Part shown: piece after piece, positions 23,743 to 33,409 of the stretch
Numbering within the stretch: the first letter of the stretch is position 1
Layout of the letters: each line of letters starts with the position of its first letter
Assembly: GCA_963759055.1 (NCBI GenBank)
Contig: CAVWYD010000031.1
Coordinates: forward strand, 52,364-116,363
DNA length: 64,000 nucleotides
Origin: Thiosocius sp963759055
GTDB lineage: Bacteria > Pseudomonadota > Gammaproteobacteria > Chromatiales > Chromatiaceae
Reading direction: 5' to 3'
Translations under genes and position numbers: made by a program
Notes under the pieces: model-generated
Database searches by the model: none
Told to the model about the DNA's origin: nothing
The model's input: only the letters and a program-made list of their open reading frames with translations

Positions 23743-26301
23743 TTAGACTTTCTGGATCTTGACGCGCGACACCGCGTGGCGGGCCGTCGAGCCGCTGAGA
23801 CGGTCGTAATCGGACGGCAGCAGCTCGTTGTTGTTGAACCCGCGCGGAACATGTTTGCTGTAGTCCTCGCTGGCCAACCGTCCATACGCCCAGTGACCCA
23901 TGCCGAAGGTCTTGTTGACCGTGCCCGGACGAACGCCTTCCCAGAGCTTGACCTGAATCTTCACGCTCTTTTCAGGCGAGCTTACATTGACCCAATCGCC
24001 GTTGTTCAGGCCCAGTGTCCGGGCGTCCTTGGGATTGATCTTGAGTACGTCCACGTGACTGATGTCACCCGGATCGACCTTCTTGAACTCATAGAACTCG
24101 ATCAAGTTCTGCGACCGGCCTTCGCGACTTAACCGGCTGCGGCTGTCCATGAAGACGTAAGGGTATTCCTTTTCGTCGCCTTGGTATTTGGCCGGTTCCC
24201 AATGCGGCATGAAGACCTGTTCGCCACGACCGGCGTACTGGGTGACTTCCATGACCTTGTCGATAGTGACCATATGATTCTCGGCGTGCTTACCGAGCAC
24301 CTTCTTCAATGTTTCGCTGTAGAACTCGAATTTTTTGGTCTCGGTCTTGAAGCCCTTCTTCCATTTTTTCCGGAACGGATACTGGTCGGACTGCCACAGG
24401 CCGAGCTTGACGAATTCCTGCCACCCGTTGATTTTCTCGCCGCTGTGATACTTGGCGGGATTCCACTGCTTCTCGGTCATGACCTTGACGACGATCTCGG
24501 CGAACTGCGCCTCGTTTTCGGCGACCTTGCCGGTTTCCGGATCCTTCAGTTCGGTTTGAAAATAGTCGAACAGGTTCGGGAAGCCTTTTTCCTTCAACTT
24601 CCTGGCCAGCATCCAGACCACTTCGGTTTCGTCGGTGCGGGTGTCCCACAGCGGCTTGACCATGGGTTGCTGCAGACCAATGTAGCTGTAACGGTTGTAC
24701 TTGCTCGGCACCAGACCCCAGCGCTCGAACATGTGGAACGAAGCCGGCAACACGATGTCGGCGAACTGGCTCATCTCCGAGGGATTGGTCACGATGTGCG
24801 CGAAGAAGGGAACCTTTGCCAACGCCTTTTCCCAACGGGTGGCGCCGGTGCACGAAAAGGCAAAGTTGTTCCAGTAACCGATAGCCACTTTGATCTCATT
24901 GGGGTTCTCGTCCAGGATCCCATCGGCCGCGCGGTTGGTGACCACGCCGCCGCCTGGCTTCTTCTTGAGGGCCGGGAATTCCAGGCTGCCACGCTGGTCG
25001 ATCTTCTTGTGTTTCAGGCCTTTTTGGGCGATTTCGTCCAGGTATGGCTTGAACTTTTCCTTGTGCAGCGGGATGTGGGTATAAGGCGCCTTCATCTTCT
25101 GCAGCGTGCCACCCTTGTTGTCGGCAGCACCGACCAGGCCGTTGAGGGCATGGGCCGCCAGGGCGCCGTAGGCGCCGCGCGGCTGCATGGCCGCACCTGG
25201 TGCCATCCAGCACATGACGTTCGGCGCTGCTTTTCCGAAACCGATCGCCACGCGCCGGATCTGTTCGGCGGGGATCAGGCAGACCTTTTCCGCCCACTCC
25301 GGGGTCCGGTCCTTGAGTTCGATGTTCCACCACTTGACGACGCCATGGGTGAGTTTTTCGTCGAATGCTGCCTCGTCGACCGTCGCGCCGGTCTTGAAGG
25401 CGTTGACACCGTCCTTGAAGTCGCCGACGAATTCCCGGCTCCACAGTCCCTCGGTCAGGATGACGTGTGCCAGGGCGAGGGCGAGCGCACTGTCCTCCCC
25501 CGGTTTGACAGGCATCCATTCGTGGGCCTTCGAGGCGGTCGCCGAAAGGCGCGGGTCCACCGCGACAACGGTTGCCTGATCGAGAACCTTGCCCCATTGA
25601 CGAATTGCGTTGGGAACCTGGCGGTTCGAGGCAATCGGATCGCCGCCGAAGCAGATCACATATTTGGAATTTGCCAGATCGTAGTCGCGGTAATCCCAGT
25701 AACCTTCGGTGTAGTAGGAGCCGAACTTTTCCGCCTCGGCGCAGATTGCGCTGTGGGAGATGTTGTTCGGCGACCCGAAGATTTTCGGTAGCGCGTCATA
25801 GATAACGTCGCGGCAATAGGTATAGCGCCCGCGCATCAGCATGAACTTTTCAGTTTCGTTGTTGTTGCGCAGTTCCATCATCTTTTCGGCGATGGTGTCC
25901 AATGCCTCGTCCCATGAAATGGGGACGAATTTCGGATCGATGCCGCGGCCCTTTTTCCGGTTGGTGCGCTTCATCGGCACCTTGATCCGGTCGGGATCGT
26001 ACATTTGCCCGATGCCGAGATGCCCGCGCGGGCAGACGTAGCCGCCGCTGCTTTTGGAGAGATGATGGCCGCGGACCTTGACCACCCTACCGTCCTGGAC
26101 GAAGGCTTCGGCGGCGCACCAGGACGTGCAGCCCTGGCAGACGGTCGGCACCCATTTCCCTTTACCGGGAGAGGCGGGCTTTGGCGTCGGGCCATCGGCT
26201 GACGGGGTTTCTGCCATTGCCTCGGGCGCCATGGCGGAGGTCGCGATGAGGCCACCGGTCGCGACCGAGCTCTTGATAAAATCTCTACGATTCAGTTTCA
26301 T
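23743..26301 (-). CDS. TAT-exported molybdopterin oxidoreductase catalytic subunit (ArrA/ArxA/TtrA-like clade)
   Basis: The 852-residue catalytic subunit of a complex-iron-sulfur molybdoenzyme. It has a twin-arginine signal (NRRDFIK, residues 4-10), the FS0 cluster motif Cys55/58/62/90 (CQGCTSWC ... CPRG) and molybdopterin domains. Cys187, in SPNNISHSAICAEAEKFG, is the probable Mo ligand. The CQGCTSWC form and length point to the arsenate/arsenite/tetrathionate reductase neighbourhood rather than DMSO or nitrate reductases; the true substrate cannot be read from sequence. It is preceded by a strong GGAGGAGG ribosome site and followed by the Fe-S subunit. No NrfD-type membrane subunit is in the operon. 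Confidence 0.9.
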   Translation of the reverse strand: MKLNRRDFIKSSVATGGLIATSAMAPEAMAETPSADGPTPKPASPGKGKWVPTVCQGCTSWCAAEAFVQDGRVVKVRGHHLSKSSGGYVCPRGHLGIGQMYDPDRIKVPMKRTNRKKGRGIDPKFVPISWDEALDTIAEKMMELRNNNETEKFMLMRGRYTYCRDVIYDALPKIFGSPNNISHSAICAEAEKFGSYYTEGYWDYRDYDLANSKYVICFGGDPIASNRQVPNAIRQWGKVLDQATVVAVDPRLSATASKAHEWMPVKPGEDSALALALAHVILTEGLWSREFVGDFKDGVNAFKTGATVDEAAFDEKLTHGVVKWWNIELKDRTPEWAEKVCLIPAEQIRRVAIGFGKAAPNVMCWMAPGAAMQPRGAYGALAAHALNGLVGAADNKGGTLQKMKAPYTHIPLHKEKFKPYLDEIAQKGLKHKKIDQRGSLEFPALKKKPGGGVVTNRAADGILDENPNEIKVAIGYWNNFAFSCTGATRWEKALAKVPFFAHIVTNPSEMSQFADIVLPASFHMFERWGLVPSKYNRYSYIGLQQPMVKPLWDTRTDETEVVWMLARKLKEKGFPNLFDYFQTELKDPETGKVAENEAQFAEIVVKVMTEKQWNPAKYHSGEKINGWQEFVKLGLWQSDQYPFRKKWKKGFKTETKKFEFYSETLKKVLGKHAENHMVTIDKVMEVTQYAGRGEQVFMPHWEPAKYQGDEKEYPYVFMDSRSRLSREGRSQNLIEFYEFKKVDPGDISHVDVLKINPKDARTLGLNNGDWVNVSSPEKSVKIQVKLWEGVRPGTVNKTFGMGHWAYGRLASEDYSKHVPRGFNNNELLPSDYDRLSGSTARHAVSRVKIQKV

Positions 26302-26409
26302 GGTCCTCCTCCTGCTGGGTCTTGTCAGGAAAATCCTGAGCAGTTGTCAATGTTCGAGAGTCGATGACATGGTGCGGAACCACGGCTGCGCTTTTTACGA
26401 ATCGAACAT

Positions 26410-27036
26410 TCACGGTTTCGGTATTTCTTCGTTTTCGGTTTCGACTTCTTCCCAACCAGTGAGCATTGCCTTGATATGGGTGAACGGCGTCTCTCCGATG
26501 GTTATCAGATACACGTGGATGATCAGGAAACTGACAAGCATGAAGGCCGCAGCTGCGTGAATGACCGAAATGGCCTCCAGATCAAGGTATGAAGCCAACT
26601 CCGACGATTGCCAGTTGTTATAAAAGAAGTACAGCAGGCCCGAAATCCAGATCGTCGGGTTGATCATTACCCATAACGCCAGATAGACGAGGCGTTGCAG
26701 GGGGTTGTGCTTGTGCAGACGGGTCTTGTGATACGGGTGCGGCGCATCATTGAAGATGCCCACGGAATAAAAGCGCATGATGGCGACGACCCGGTCAAGG
26801 GTCGGAATGTACTGTTTCCACTCGCCGGTCGTGGCATGCCAGAAAATGGCGAAGACCCACAGACCCATCAGTACCCACGCGGCGGTGGTGTGCAGATACA
26901 CGGCCCGTTCGAACCCGAACAACTCGTAAAAGGCATGAATCTCGAAACCCGTGACTGCCATGAAAATGATCAGGGACGCCTGGGACCAATGCCAGAATCG
27001 TTCGAAACGGGCATAGAGATAAATTCTTTCGCTCAT
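26410..27036 (-). CDS. Di-haem cytochrome b561-type membrane subunit
   Basis: A 208-residue protein with four predicted membrane helices and histidines in helix positions typical of b561/FdnI-type cytochromes (RFWHWSQASLI, HTTAAWVLMGLWVFAIFWH, IHAAAAFMLVSFLIIHVYL). It is a quinol-facing electron carrier. Its ATG overlaps the stop of the upstream nonahaem cytochrome (27033-27036), so the two are probably made together as a quinone-to-periplasm module for the molybdoenzyme. Confidence 0.88.
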   Translation of the reverse strand: MSERIYLYARFERFWHWSQASLIIFMAVTGFEIHAFYELFGFERAVYLHTTAAWVLMGLWVFAIFWHATTGEWKQYIPTLDRVVAIMRFYSVGIFNDAPHPYHKTRLHKHNPLQRLVYLALWVMINPTIWISGLLYFFYNNWQSSELASYLDLEAISVIHAAAAFMLVSFLIIHVYLITIGETPFTHIKAMLTGWEEVETENEEIPKP

Positions 27037-28664
27037 GATGACGCCTTCCCGTTGTTTCGCCGTTTCATCAAGGCGCGCAATGCGCCATGCCCCAACACCC
27101 CCAACAGGGAACCGGCGATCAGGAGAATACCCAGCGTGTCAACAATGGAGCTGGCCCCCCGACCTGGCATGAAAATGCCTGGAACCTTCTCCATCCGGCC
27201 GTTTCGGCTGTGGCAGGACACGCACGAAAGGGCGTCCTCCGCCTGTGCAACCATATGATTGACGGGAAAGCGCATTTCGGTTTCGACAAACCCGACCTTG
27301 CCGCTGAAATCCCGGCCGGCGGCCTCCATACCTGCAGCTACGGATTGCGTCCAGTCGTAGGCCTCCCAGAAGGCATCGTCCTTTTTTCCGAACAGGCGCG
27401 CCGATACGAGCGTCGCCTTTTCGGCATCGATGGGTTGTTTCCCGCGCAACGTCTTGACCGGCCATATACGGGATTTCGGATCGTCGGGACCACCGGCGAG
27501 GCTGTTGAGTTTGACGATCTTGGCCGGATTGACCGTGTCGTCCATTGTCGTGTACTCGATTCGGCCATTGAACCAGACGTACTCCGGCACCAGGTTCTCT
27601 GCCCACTGGCCCCCACCCCTTTGTGACGAATAAACAATGCGTCCCTTTTCGTCCTTTTCGACGATCGCCTTGCCCTTGTCATCCAGGCGGCCGGCTGTCG
27701 ACCAATCCCAATAGATTTGCGTTGGCCGACCACCTCGCGCCAAGGCTGGAATGTGACACGTCTGGCAGGCAATCCGGTCGACGTGATCGTTCAGTTTGAC
27801 GTTGGCGCTTTCCGGGTGGGGCGCCAGACCGTGGCAGGATTCACAGGTGGCGCGGCTTCCTCCAACGATATCTATTCCATGTGTATCTTTGCTCTCGGGT
27901 GCGTAGCGGCTGCCCCGCATCTGGTGTTGTTCGGCTTTGTGGCAGGTGGTGCAGCTGTAACCGAAGCCGTCTTTCGCCATGTGCACGTCGAGACTGCGGG
28001 TGGCGGTCGCCAGGGACGAATCGAGGTCACCGTGTTTGATGCCGTCTCCCCCGTCACTGTAGAAATGACAGGAACCGCATGCTGTTATGTTTGGCTTGCC
28101 AACATGCTTCGCCAACTCCGAAAAATCCGGTTTGCGAACCACCTCGCGCGCCTTGGACTTGTCGAATTCCATGTGGCATGCCGAGCATTTGACACGCAGC
28201 TGATGCATCTTCTTGGATGCATAGGTCCCGGTCGTGTCATGGCAGGCGAGACAATCAACCTGCTCCTCGGCCGCAAAGTCGAAGCTTTCATCCTTCCATT
28301 CGTTACTGATGTGGCAGCGGGCGCAATAGGGTCCGTTCGACGAGATCGCGATCAACGTGCTGTTCAGGATGTTTCTTTTGCCAAGCAACTGTCCCGTCTC
28401 GCTGTTCGGGAACTCCCAGTTCCAGTGGGTGGACTTATGTACCTGCTTGGCAGCCAGGTTATGGCAACTTAGGCAGGCCTCTGTCAGTTCCCGACCCGAC
28501 TCAAATTTCTTCTGCAAGACGTCGAAGCTGGAGTGGTCGGCGGTCGACGACGACAGGGAATCTGACGGGGCCGCTTCCGTCTGTTCGGCAGGCGCCCCGT
28601 GGGAGAGGGTAAGAATCAAACCCACGGCAAAAAACAAAGCCAAGCGTTTTGGTTTCCCAATCAT
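27033..28664 (-). CDS. Membrane-anchored nonahaem c-type cytochrome
   Basis: The product is ~543 residues and has nine CxxCH motifs in order: CLSCH, CARCH, CLACH, CSACH, CGSCH, CTTCH, CESCH, CQTCH, CVSCH. The N-terminus (MIGKPKRLALFFAVGL) is a signal peptide and a single helix near the C-terminus (about 512-530) anchors it. Layout and size resemble the octahaem tetrathionate-reductase/hydroxylamine-oxidoreductase-like group, but no CxxCK catalytic haem is seen and there is one extra haem. The ATG at 28664 is chosen for the signal peptide although its ribosome site is weak; the open frame continues to 28916. It probably wires cytochrome b to the molybdoenzyme. Confidence 0.87.
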   Translation of the reverse strand: MIGKPKRLALFFAVGLILTLSHGAPAEQTEAAPSDSLSSSTADHSSFDVLQKKFESGRELTEACLSCHNLAAKQVHKSTHWNWEFPNSETGQLLGKRNILNSTLIAISSNGPYCARCHISNEWKDESFDFAAEEQVDCLACHDTTGTYASKKMHQLRVKCSACHMEFDKSKAREVVRKPDFSELAKHVGKPNITACGSCHFYSDGGDGIKHGDLDSSLATATRSLDVHMAKDGFGYSCTTCHKAEQHQMRGSRYAPESKDTHGIDIVGGSRATCESCHGLAPHPESANVKLNDHVDRIACQTCHIPALARGGRPTQIYWDWSTAGRLDDKGKAIVEKDEKGRIVYSSQRGGGQWAENLVPEYVWFNGRIEYTTMDDTVNPAKIVKLNSLAGGPDDPKSRIWPVKTLRGKQPIDAEKATLVSARLFGKKDDAFWEAYDWTQSVAAGMEAAGRDFSGKVGFVETEMRFPVNHMVAQAEDALSCVSCHSRNGRMEKVPGIFMPGRGASSIVDTLGILLIAGSLLGVLGHGALRALMKRRNNGKASS

Positions 28665-29577
28665 TTCTGGTAACCGATTATTCTTGCTCGTAAAAAGGGC
28701 CGTTTCCCTGGATGCCTCCATCCACGCGGGATCCACATCCAGGCGTCTTCCGCACAGGCGCGTTTCAGCGGCAACTTGATCCGACAGTAGTTGTAGACCG
28801 TTAAGCGGGCAGCCGCCCTTGCGGCGCGGTTGCGCCAGCTGAAGTGTCGCCGACGCCTGGAGTTGGGGAAGCTGGAACGGGTGAAGGTACCCGCCTCGTG
28901 CACCTCGATGCCGCATAAACTGAGGCGATGCACGGAGGGGGAATTGAAGATCTCCCCCGCTGTACGTTGGCTGCCTTGGGCGAAACCCGCCTTCGGAAAG
29001 GCCGCAAAGCTACCCAATGCGGCGGCGGGCGCCGCCGGTAAGTTCATTCCCTCAAGATCGTTCCTGCGGGTAACGAGTATCTCCACGTGGCTTCCTGATT
29101 TGGATGAGCCAAACAGCGTTTCGGAACCGACGGATCAACTCTACGGGAGAAATTGCGAATCATCATTGACAGAACCCCTCCCGTTTGATCTCTGTCAATC
29201 ACCATATTTTCTCGTATGTTTGCAGGACAGGTACAGAGTCCAATGCGCTTTAGTCTTTCAGCATTCAATCAGTTTCCCTGCCCGAGCTGTGGCATCTTTG
29301 ATCAGAGGTGCGAAGAAACAATAAGGCGGCTATTCCAGCCAAGCCGAGAGTACTGACTTAAATGGGTATGGACACCCACGCCATGGCAGGGAATTTGGTC
29401 GAGAATCATCTTCTGAGGATCTGATCCTCCCGCAATTTGTGGCGCACCGCGCCGAGTGCATCGAGTATCCGCATTGGGAAAAGTGCATTTTTTGATGGTT
29501 TGCGAATTGAACTGATATCAAAGGAACCAGTCCGGCCACACTGAACCCCGCAAACGCCATCAAAAAGGAGATCAAGA
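28665..29577. other. Long intergenic region upstream of the molybdoenzyme operon
   Basis: About 910 bp between divergently transcribed genes. Open frames on both strands (28661-29086 minus, 28830-29324 plus) are biased to Arg/Ser/Pro and match no family I know, so I do not call them. The promoter of the molybdoenzyme operon and any regulator sites should lie here. AT content rises near 29470-29520, just before the acyltransferase. Confidence 0.45.
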
Positions 29578-30873
29578 ATGTCCCTTTGGACGCAAGCGCA
29601 GAACGCGGCCCTTCACACGCCGGCATACCGGAACCGGACGGCCGATTTCTTTCGGGCGGCGGCGATTGCGACTGTCGTCATCGGACATTGGTTTGTCAGC
29701 GTGCCGCAATACGTAGATGGCGATCTGAGATTCACTGAATTGCTCGTTCATCAGCCGTGGGTGCAGTATTTGACCTGGGTCGTTCAGGTGATGCCGATCT
29801 TCTTTTTCGTCGGCGGTTTCTCCAATGCGTCGTCCTGGGTCTCAGCGCAGGCGGACCCAGCCAAGCGACGTGCCTGGCAGGCTGGTCGGCTCAAGCGTCT
29901 GCTCTTGCCAATCACACCTCTGGTGCTGTTCTGGGCCGCATTCGCGGGCGTGGCGGGATATGCGGGGCTTGATGAGCACCTGATCCAGGCGACGACCAGA
30001 GCGGCCCTGATCCCCGTGTGGTTCCTTGCCGTCTACATCATGGTGACGGTTGTGGTGCCGATCTCGTTCCGCGCCTGGGAACGCTTTGGGCTTGCATCGG
30101 TCGCGTTCCTTGTTGCCGGGGCTGCAATCGTCGACACGATTGCATTCACCGCTGACGTCGGATGGCTGCGTTGGGCGAACTATGCCTTCACCTGGCTTGG
30201 TATGCATCAACTGGGGTACTGGTGGCACAGGGGGTTCACGGGCAAAACGGGCCCGGTTCTATTGGTGGTCACCGGGCTGATATCGCTTTATTTGCTGGTC
30301 GGACCATTTGGGTACCCGATTTCCATGATCAGCGTCCCCGGAGAAGAGGTTTCCAATTCCCGGCCTCCCACCTTTGCGATGCTCGCCATCGGATTCACCC
30401 AGGCCGGAACAATTCTGCTGGTCGCAGACAAAGTGGCAAGCTGGCTGCAAAACCCGAAACCCTGGGCCGTCGTCATCCTCATCGGGCAGCGGATCATGTC
30501 AGTTTATCTTTGGCACCTTACAGCGTTGCTTGCCGTTGTCGGATTATCGCTATTGGCGGGCGGATTCGGACTGAAAATGGTGCCAGGCAGTGAGGTCTGG
30601 TGGCTGTCGCGCCCGGTCTGGCTTGCGGCAATGCTGGCTTTCCTCCTGCCGCTTGTCGCCGTCTTCGGTTGGCTTGAGGATGGCTCACGCCAGTCGCACA
30701 CGGTTCCGCCGGGGCCCCTGCGCTCTGTGCTCGGAGCGTGTTGCGCTTGCGCCGGCTTAACAATCATGGCGCTTTACGGAACCTACGGGAGCAGTGCTTT
30801 CGGGGTGAATATCGTTCCTGTGGCGCTAACCATCGCGGGAGTCGGTCTCTCCACGTTCAGCAAACGTGCCTGA
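29578..30873 (+). CDS. Acyltransferase family 3 membrane protein
   Basis: A 431-residue polytopic protein with about ten hydrophobic helices. The N-terminus carries the family pattern (RTADFFRAAAIATVVIGHWFV), with the conserved His in helix 1, followed by FFFVGGFSNASSW. Such enzymes O-acylate sugars or lipids in the envelope. It has an excellent ribosome site (AAAAAGGAGATCAAG before ATG). It stands alone, transcribed away from the molybdoenzyme operon; substrate unknown. Confidence 0.85.
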   Translation: MSLWTQAQNAALHTPAYRNRTADFFRAAAIATVVIGHWFVSVPQYVDGDLRFTELLVHQPWVQYLTWVVQVMPIFFFVGGFSNASSWVSAQADPAKRRAWQAGRLKRLLLPITPLVLFWAAFAGVAGYAGLDEHLIQATTRAALIPVWFLAVYIMVTVVVPISFRAWERFGLASVAFLVAGAAIVDTIAFTADVGWLRWANYAFTWLGMHQLGYWWHRGFTGKTGPVLLVVTGLISLYLLVGPFGYPISMISVPGEEVSNSRPPTFAMLAIGFTQAGTILLVADKVASWLQNPKPWAVVILIGQRIMSVYLWHLTALLAVVGLSLLAGGFGLKMVPGSEVWWLSRPVWLAAMLAFLLPLVAVFGWLEDGSRQSHTVPPGPLRSVLGACCACAGLTIMALYGTYGSSAFGVNIVPVALTIAGVGLSTFSKRA

Positions 30874-31245
30874 CGGCTCGGCACCGAGTTTATCTCTGCG
30901 CCTAATGCGGCCGAGGCGGGAGCTACTGCGCGGACTGTCGGTGACTTACGCTTTACTCAATCTTGCGGGTGTTCTTCTCACTGTTTCTGCGTAGAAAGAG
31001 GTTTGGGCTGGACCGCTCTCTGGTAGCTTCAGGCACGGACACCGGTCAACTCATTCGACGAAAGCTTTGGTCTGCTTTGCATATAGACGCGGACAATTGC
31101 ATGGTATCGCTTGCAGCTGATTTGAATCGAAGCCCAAGCCAGAATTCCGGTTATAAAAGCTGAAAGGCTGCTATTGTCTGTGGATACGACCGTTGCTCGG
31201 CGGTATCTTGTCCGGGTCCGTCGCAACTTGACCTTGGGGGAGCCC
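30874..31245. other. Intergenic region with no gene seen
   Basis: About 370 bp between the acyltransferase and the cytochrome c gene. Only short open frames without ribosome sites or recognisable products; presumably contains the cytochrome promoter. Confidence 0.4.
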
Positions 31246-31728
31246 ATGCCACGCAGACCAGGACAATTCGGATTCGCTGCGCTGGTGCTTGCCGTGCAAT
31301 GTTTCTCGCTGCCGTGCAGCGCCGGACCGCCCGGTTACGAAAGCGACACCCGCGCCTACAATTTGGCCCACGGCCGAATAGTGTTTACCGACAAGTGCAT
31401 GCGCTGTCATGAGAGCGGCCGCAAGGATGCGCCAGTTTTCGGCGATACCGGCGACTGGGAAGAGCGGCTCGAACAACCGCTGGATACGCTGATCGAACAC
31501 GCGATTGCCGGCCACGGCCGCATGCCGGCACGCGGCGATGCAGACATTACTGATCAGGACGTGGCCGCCGCGGTCGCCTATGTTGTAAATCGTACCCGGG
31601 TTATCGCGGCCGATGAGGGCAACGCGCAGCCGGCGGTTGTCGCGTCGGAAGACCAGACGGTGGACTCATCAGATCGCGCAGTCGTGCAGATGTTCTTAAT
31701 GATGCTTGGTAAAGACCGATGGAATTGA
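31246..31728 (+). CDS. Periplasmic class I monohaem cytochrome c
   Basis: The 160-residue protein has a signal peptide (residues 1-26), haem motif CMRCH (Cys51, Cys54, His55) and a probable axial Met93 in GHGRMPARG. The following ITDQDVAAAVAYVV helix is typical of the cytochrome c5/c4-like fold. About 40 residues extend beyond that fold. The ATG at 31246 follows GGGGGAG; longer in-frame starts would put basic residues before the signal peptide. It may accept electrons from periplasmic oxidation reactions. Confidence 0.88.
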   Translation: MPRRPGQFGFAALVLAVQCFSLPCSAGPPGYESDTRAYNLAHGRIVFTDKCMRCHESGRKDAPVFGDTGDWEERLEQPLDTLIEHAIAGHGRMPARGDADITDQDVAAAVAYVVNRTRVIAADEGNAQPAVVASEDQTVDSSDRAVVQMFLMMLGKDRWN

Positions 31729-31913
31729 GCGCCCGAGGATAGTCTGTAGCAGTTCAGACGTGATCTTATACCGGCGACCGAGAGCCCTGATGAGCAGCCG
31801 CTGGACCTTGCCACGATTTCTCTTTACTCGACGCATCTCCTGAACAACACCGTGTTGTCAGTTGCATGGAACTTTTCCCAGATGCAGTGAGGGCCCGCCG
31901 CATCAGTGAAGGC

Positions 31914-33182
31914 TCAGTTGTGTTTGACGCCATTTTGCCGACCGCGCTCCCGCCACCAGGCAAGGACACCGGACAAAACTGCAATCACGACCAGACTGAT
32001 GGCGACCTCTGGCCTGGACAGATAACTCGGCGCCAACAACAGGGCGGCTCCCAGACCCAGCATCATCAACCCCGACACGAGCTTGAGGATACGCCCCTCG
32101 GCTTCGCTCAGCTTGCGTGAACCGAGCGTGCGCACATAAAGCAGGACGATGGTCAGCAGTGGCAGCACGTACACCAGGTTATACAGCGCGAGATAGGCAT
32201 AGTGGGCCGGGCCGGGCAGGTCCTGCAAGGTGAGCAGGCGCGTGTAGATCACCGGGAATCCGGCTGTACAAAGAAGCTCGTAGCTGTTGGCCGCAAGCGC
32301 AAGGGTAACGGTACCGAGCAGCATCGCGGGCAGGCTGCGCGCCTTCAGCAACCGGCGCATACGCTCGAACAGGCGCGGCTTCGCATCGTCAGGTATAGAC
32401 AGCGACATACCGCGTCCGAACCACAGGTAGTCCTTGAGATTCAGCGCGGCCATGGCGATCGCGAGCACGCCCGCCGCCAGGGTCACAAAACGCAACTCGC
32501 CGCTGATGAGAAAAACGTTTAGCCAGGCCGCCATCAGGGCGAAATAAACCAGACCCGAACACAACACGAAGACCCCACCCACGATCAGCATGCGGCCGCG
32601 CGAATGCTCATGTGTCAGCAGACTCAGCAAAAACATCAGGACAAAGAAGGCGCAGGGATTGAAGGCGTCCATTGCGGCCAACAGCACCGTGACGGCCGGT
32701 AGCGATAGCTGCGCCAGATCGAAACCGGCCACGGGCGGTACAACCGAGCCTGTATCGTCTGGTGTGAGCCTCGCTGAGGCGCCACCCGCCCCGCTGGCCT
32801 TGCGGAGACATTCAGCTGCCCAGCGTTGCAGCGAATCCGCCGTGACGGCCCCGTTGCCGAAGCCGGTGGCCATCTCGCCGCACATGATGAAGCCCGGTAC
32901 CGAGCGTGCCTCCTGTCCGAGCCCGCGCGCCATATCGACGTACAAGCGCGCATTCGCACGGTCTGTCGATACCTCATGGGCATGCAGCAACAACCAGGGA
33001 TGGTCGGTATCCAAACGCTCGACGGCAGCCTTGGCATCGATGCAGTGAGGACATGTCCGGGACCAGAAGAACCACAGATGCACCTGCGCCCGGCCACTGG
33101 CGTCCGCGGTTACCCAGTCAGGCTCACCGGCCCACGCAGCAGCGCCCGCGGCCAGCAGGAGAATCATGAATAAGGATCGCAT
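31914..33182 (-). CDS. Thioredoxin-fold plus DsbD/CcdA-like membrane protein
   Basis: The 422-residue product has a signal peptide, a periplasmic thioredoxin-like domain with CPHC (residues 44-47), and from about residue 150 a polytopic domain of six or more helices. Conserved cysteines (NPCAFF and LLCTAGFP) in the first and fourth helices are the arrangement of CcdA/DsbD transmembrane thiol transporters. It likely moves reducing power to the periplasm. The order (thioredoxin first, then membrane part) is opposite to DsbD, whose thioredoxin domain is C-terminal. The start could also be a GTG at 33188. Confidence 0.82.
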   Translation of the reverse strand: MRSLFMILLLAAGAAAWAGEPDWVTADASGRAQVHLWFFWSRTCPHCIDAKAAVERLDTDHPWLLLHAHEVSTDRANARLYVDMARGLGQEARSVPGFIMCGEMATGFGNGAVTADSLQRWAAECLRKASGAGGASARLTPDDTGSVVPPVAGFDLAQLSLPAVTVLLAAMDAFNPCAFFVLMFLLSLLTHEHSRGRMLIVGGVFVLCSGLVYFALMAAWLNVFLISGELRFVTLAAGVLAIAMAALNLKDYLWFGRGMSLSIPDDAKPRLFERMRRLLKARSLPAMLLGTVTLALAANSYELLCTAGFPVIYTRLLTLQDLPGPAHYAYLALYNLVYVLPLLTIVLLYVRTLGSRKLSEAEGRILKLVSGLMMLGLGAALLLAPSYLSRPEVAISLVVIAVLSGVLAWWRERGRQNGVKHN

Positions 33183-33409
33183 CCACACAGCGTTTGCGCC
33201 TGTCTACGCGTCTTTTGCCTGGACAGAACATACCCGCAAACCCGGGAAACGCCAACGCGCCGCGCCTTGGGCGTCTGCGGCATGACCCGACTCGTGTGAC
33301 GCGCCCGGTGCTTTCGCAACGGTCCAATTGCTGAGCGCCGTGTCGCCGTGCTAGCGTCGCGACGTAATCCGGCGCCGATTCGCGCCGTACGCTACCCAGA
33401 GGACCTGTG

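Noticed and set aside
24181..25791. A 536-codon open frame antisense to the molybdoenzyme gene
   Set aside because: Mirror-strand frame with no recognisable domain; the sense strand has clear cofactor motifs.
28661..29086. A 141-codon minus-strand frame upstream of the nonahaem cytochrome
   Set aside because: Arg/Ser/Pro-rich, no family and no ribosome site; could be decayed sequence but cannot be supported.
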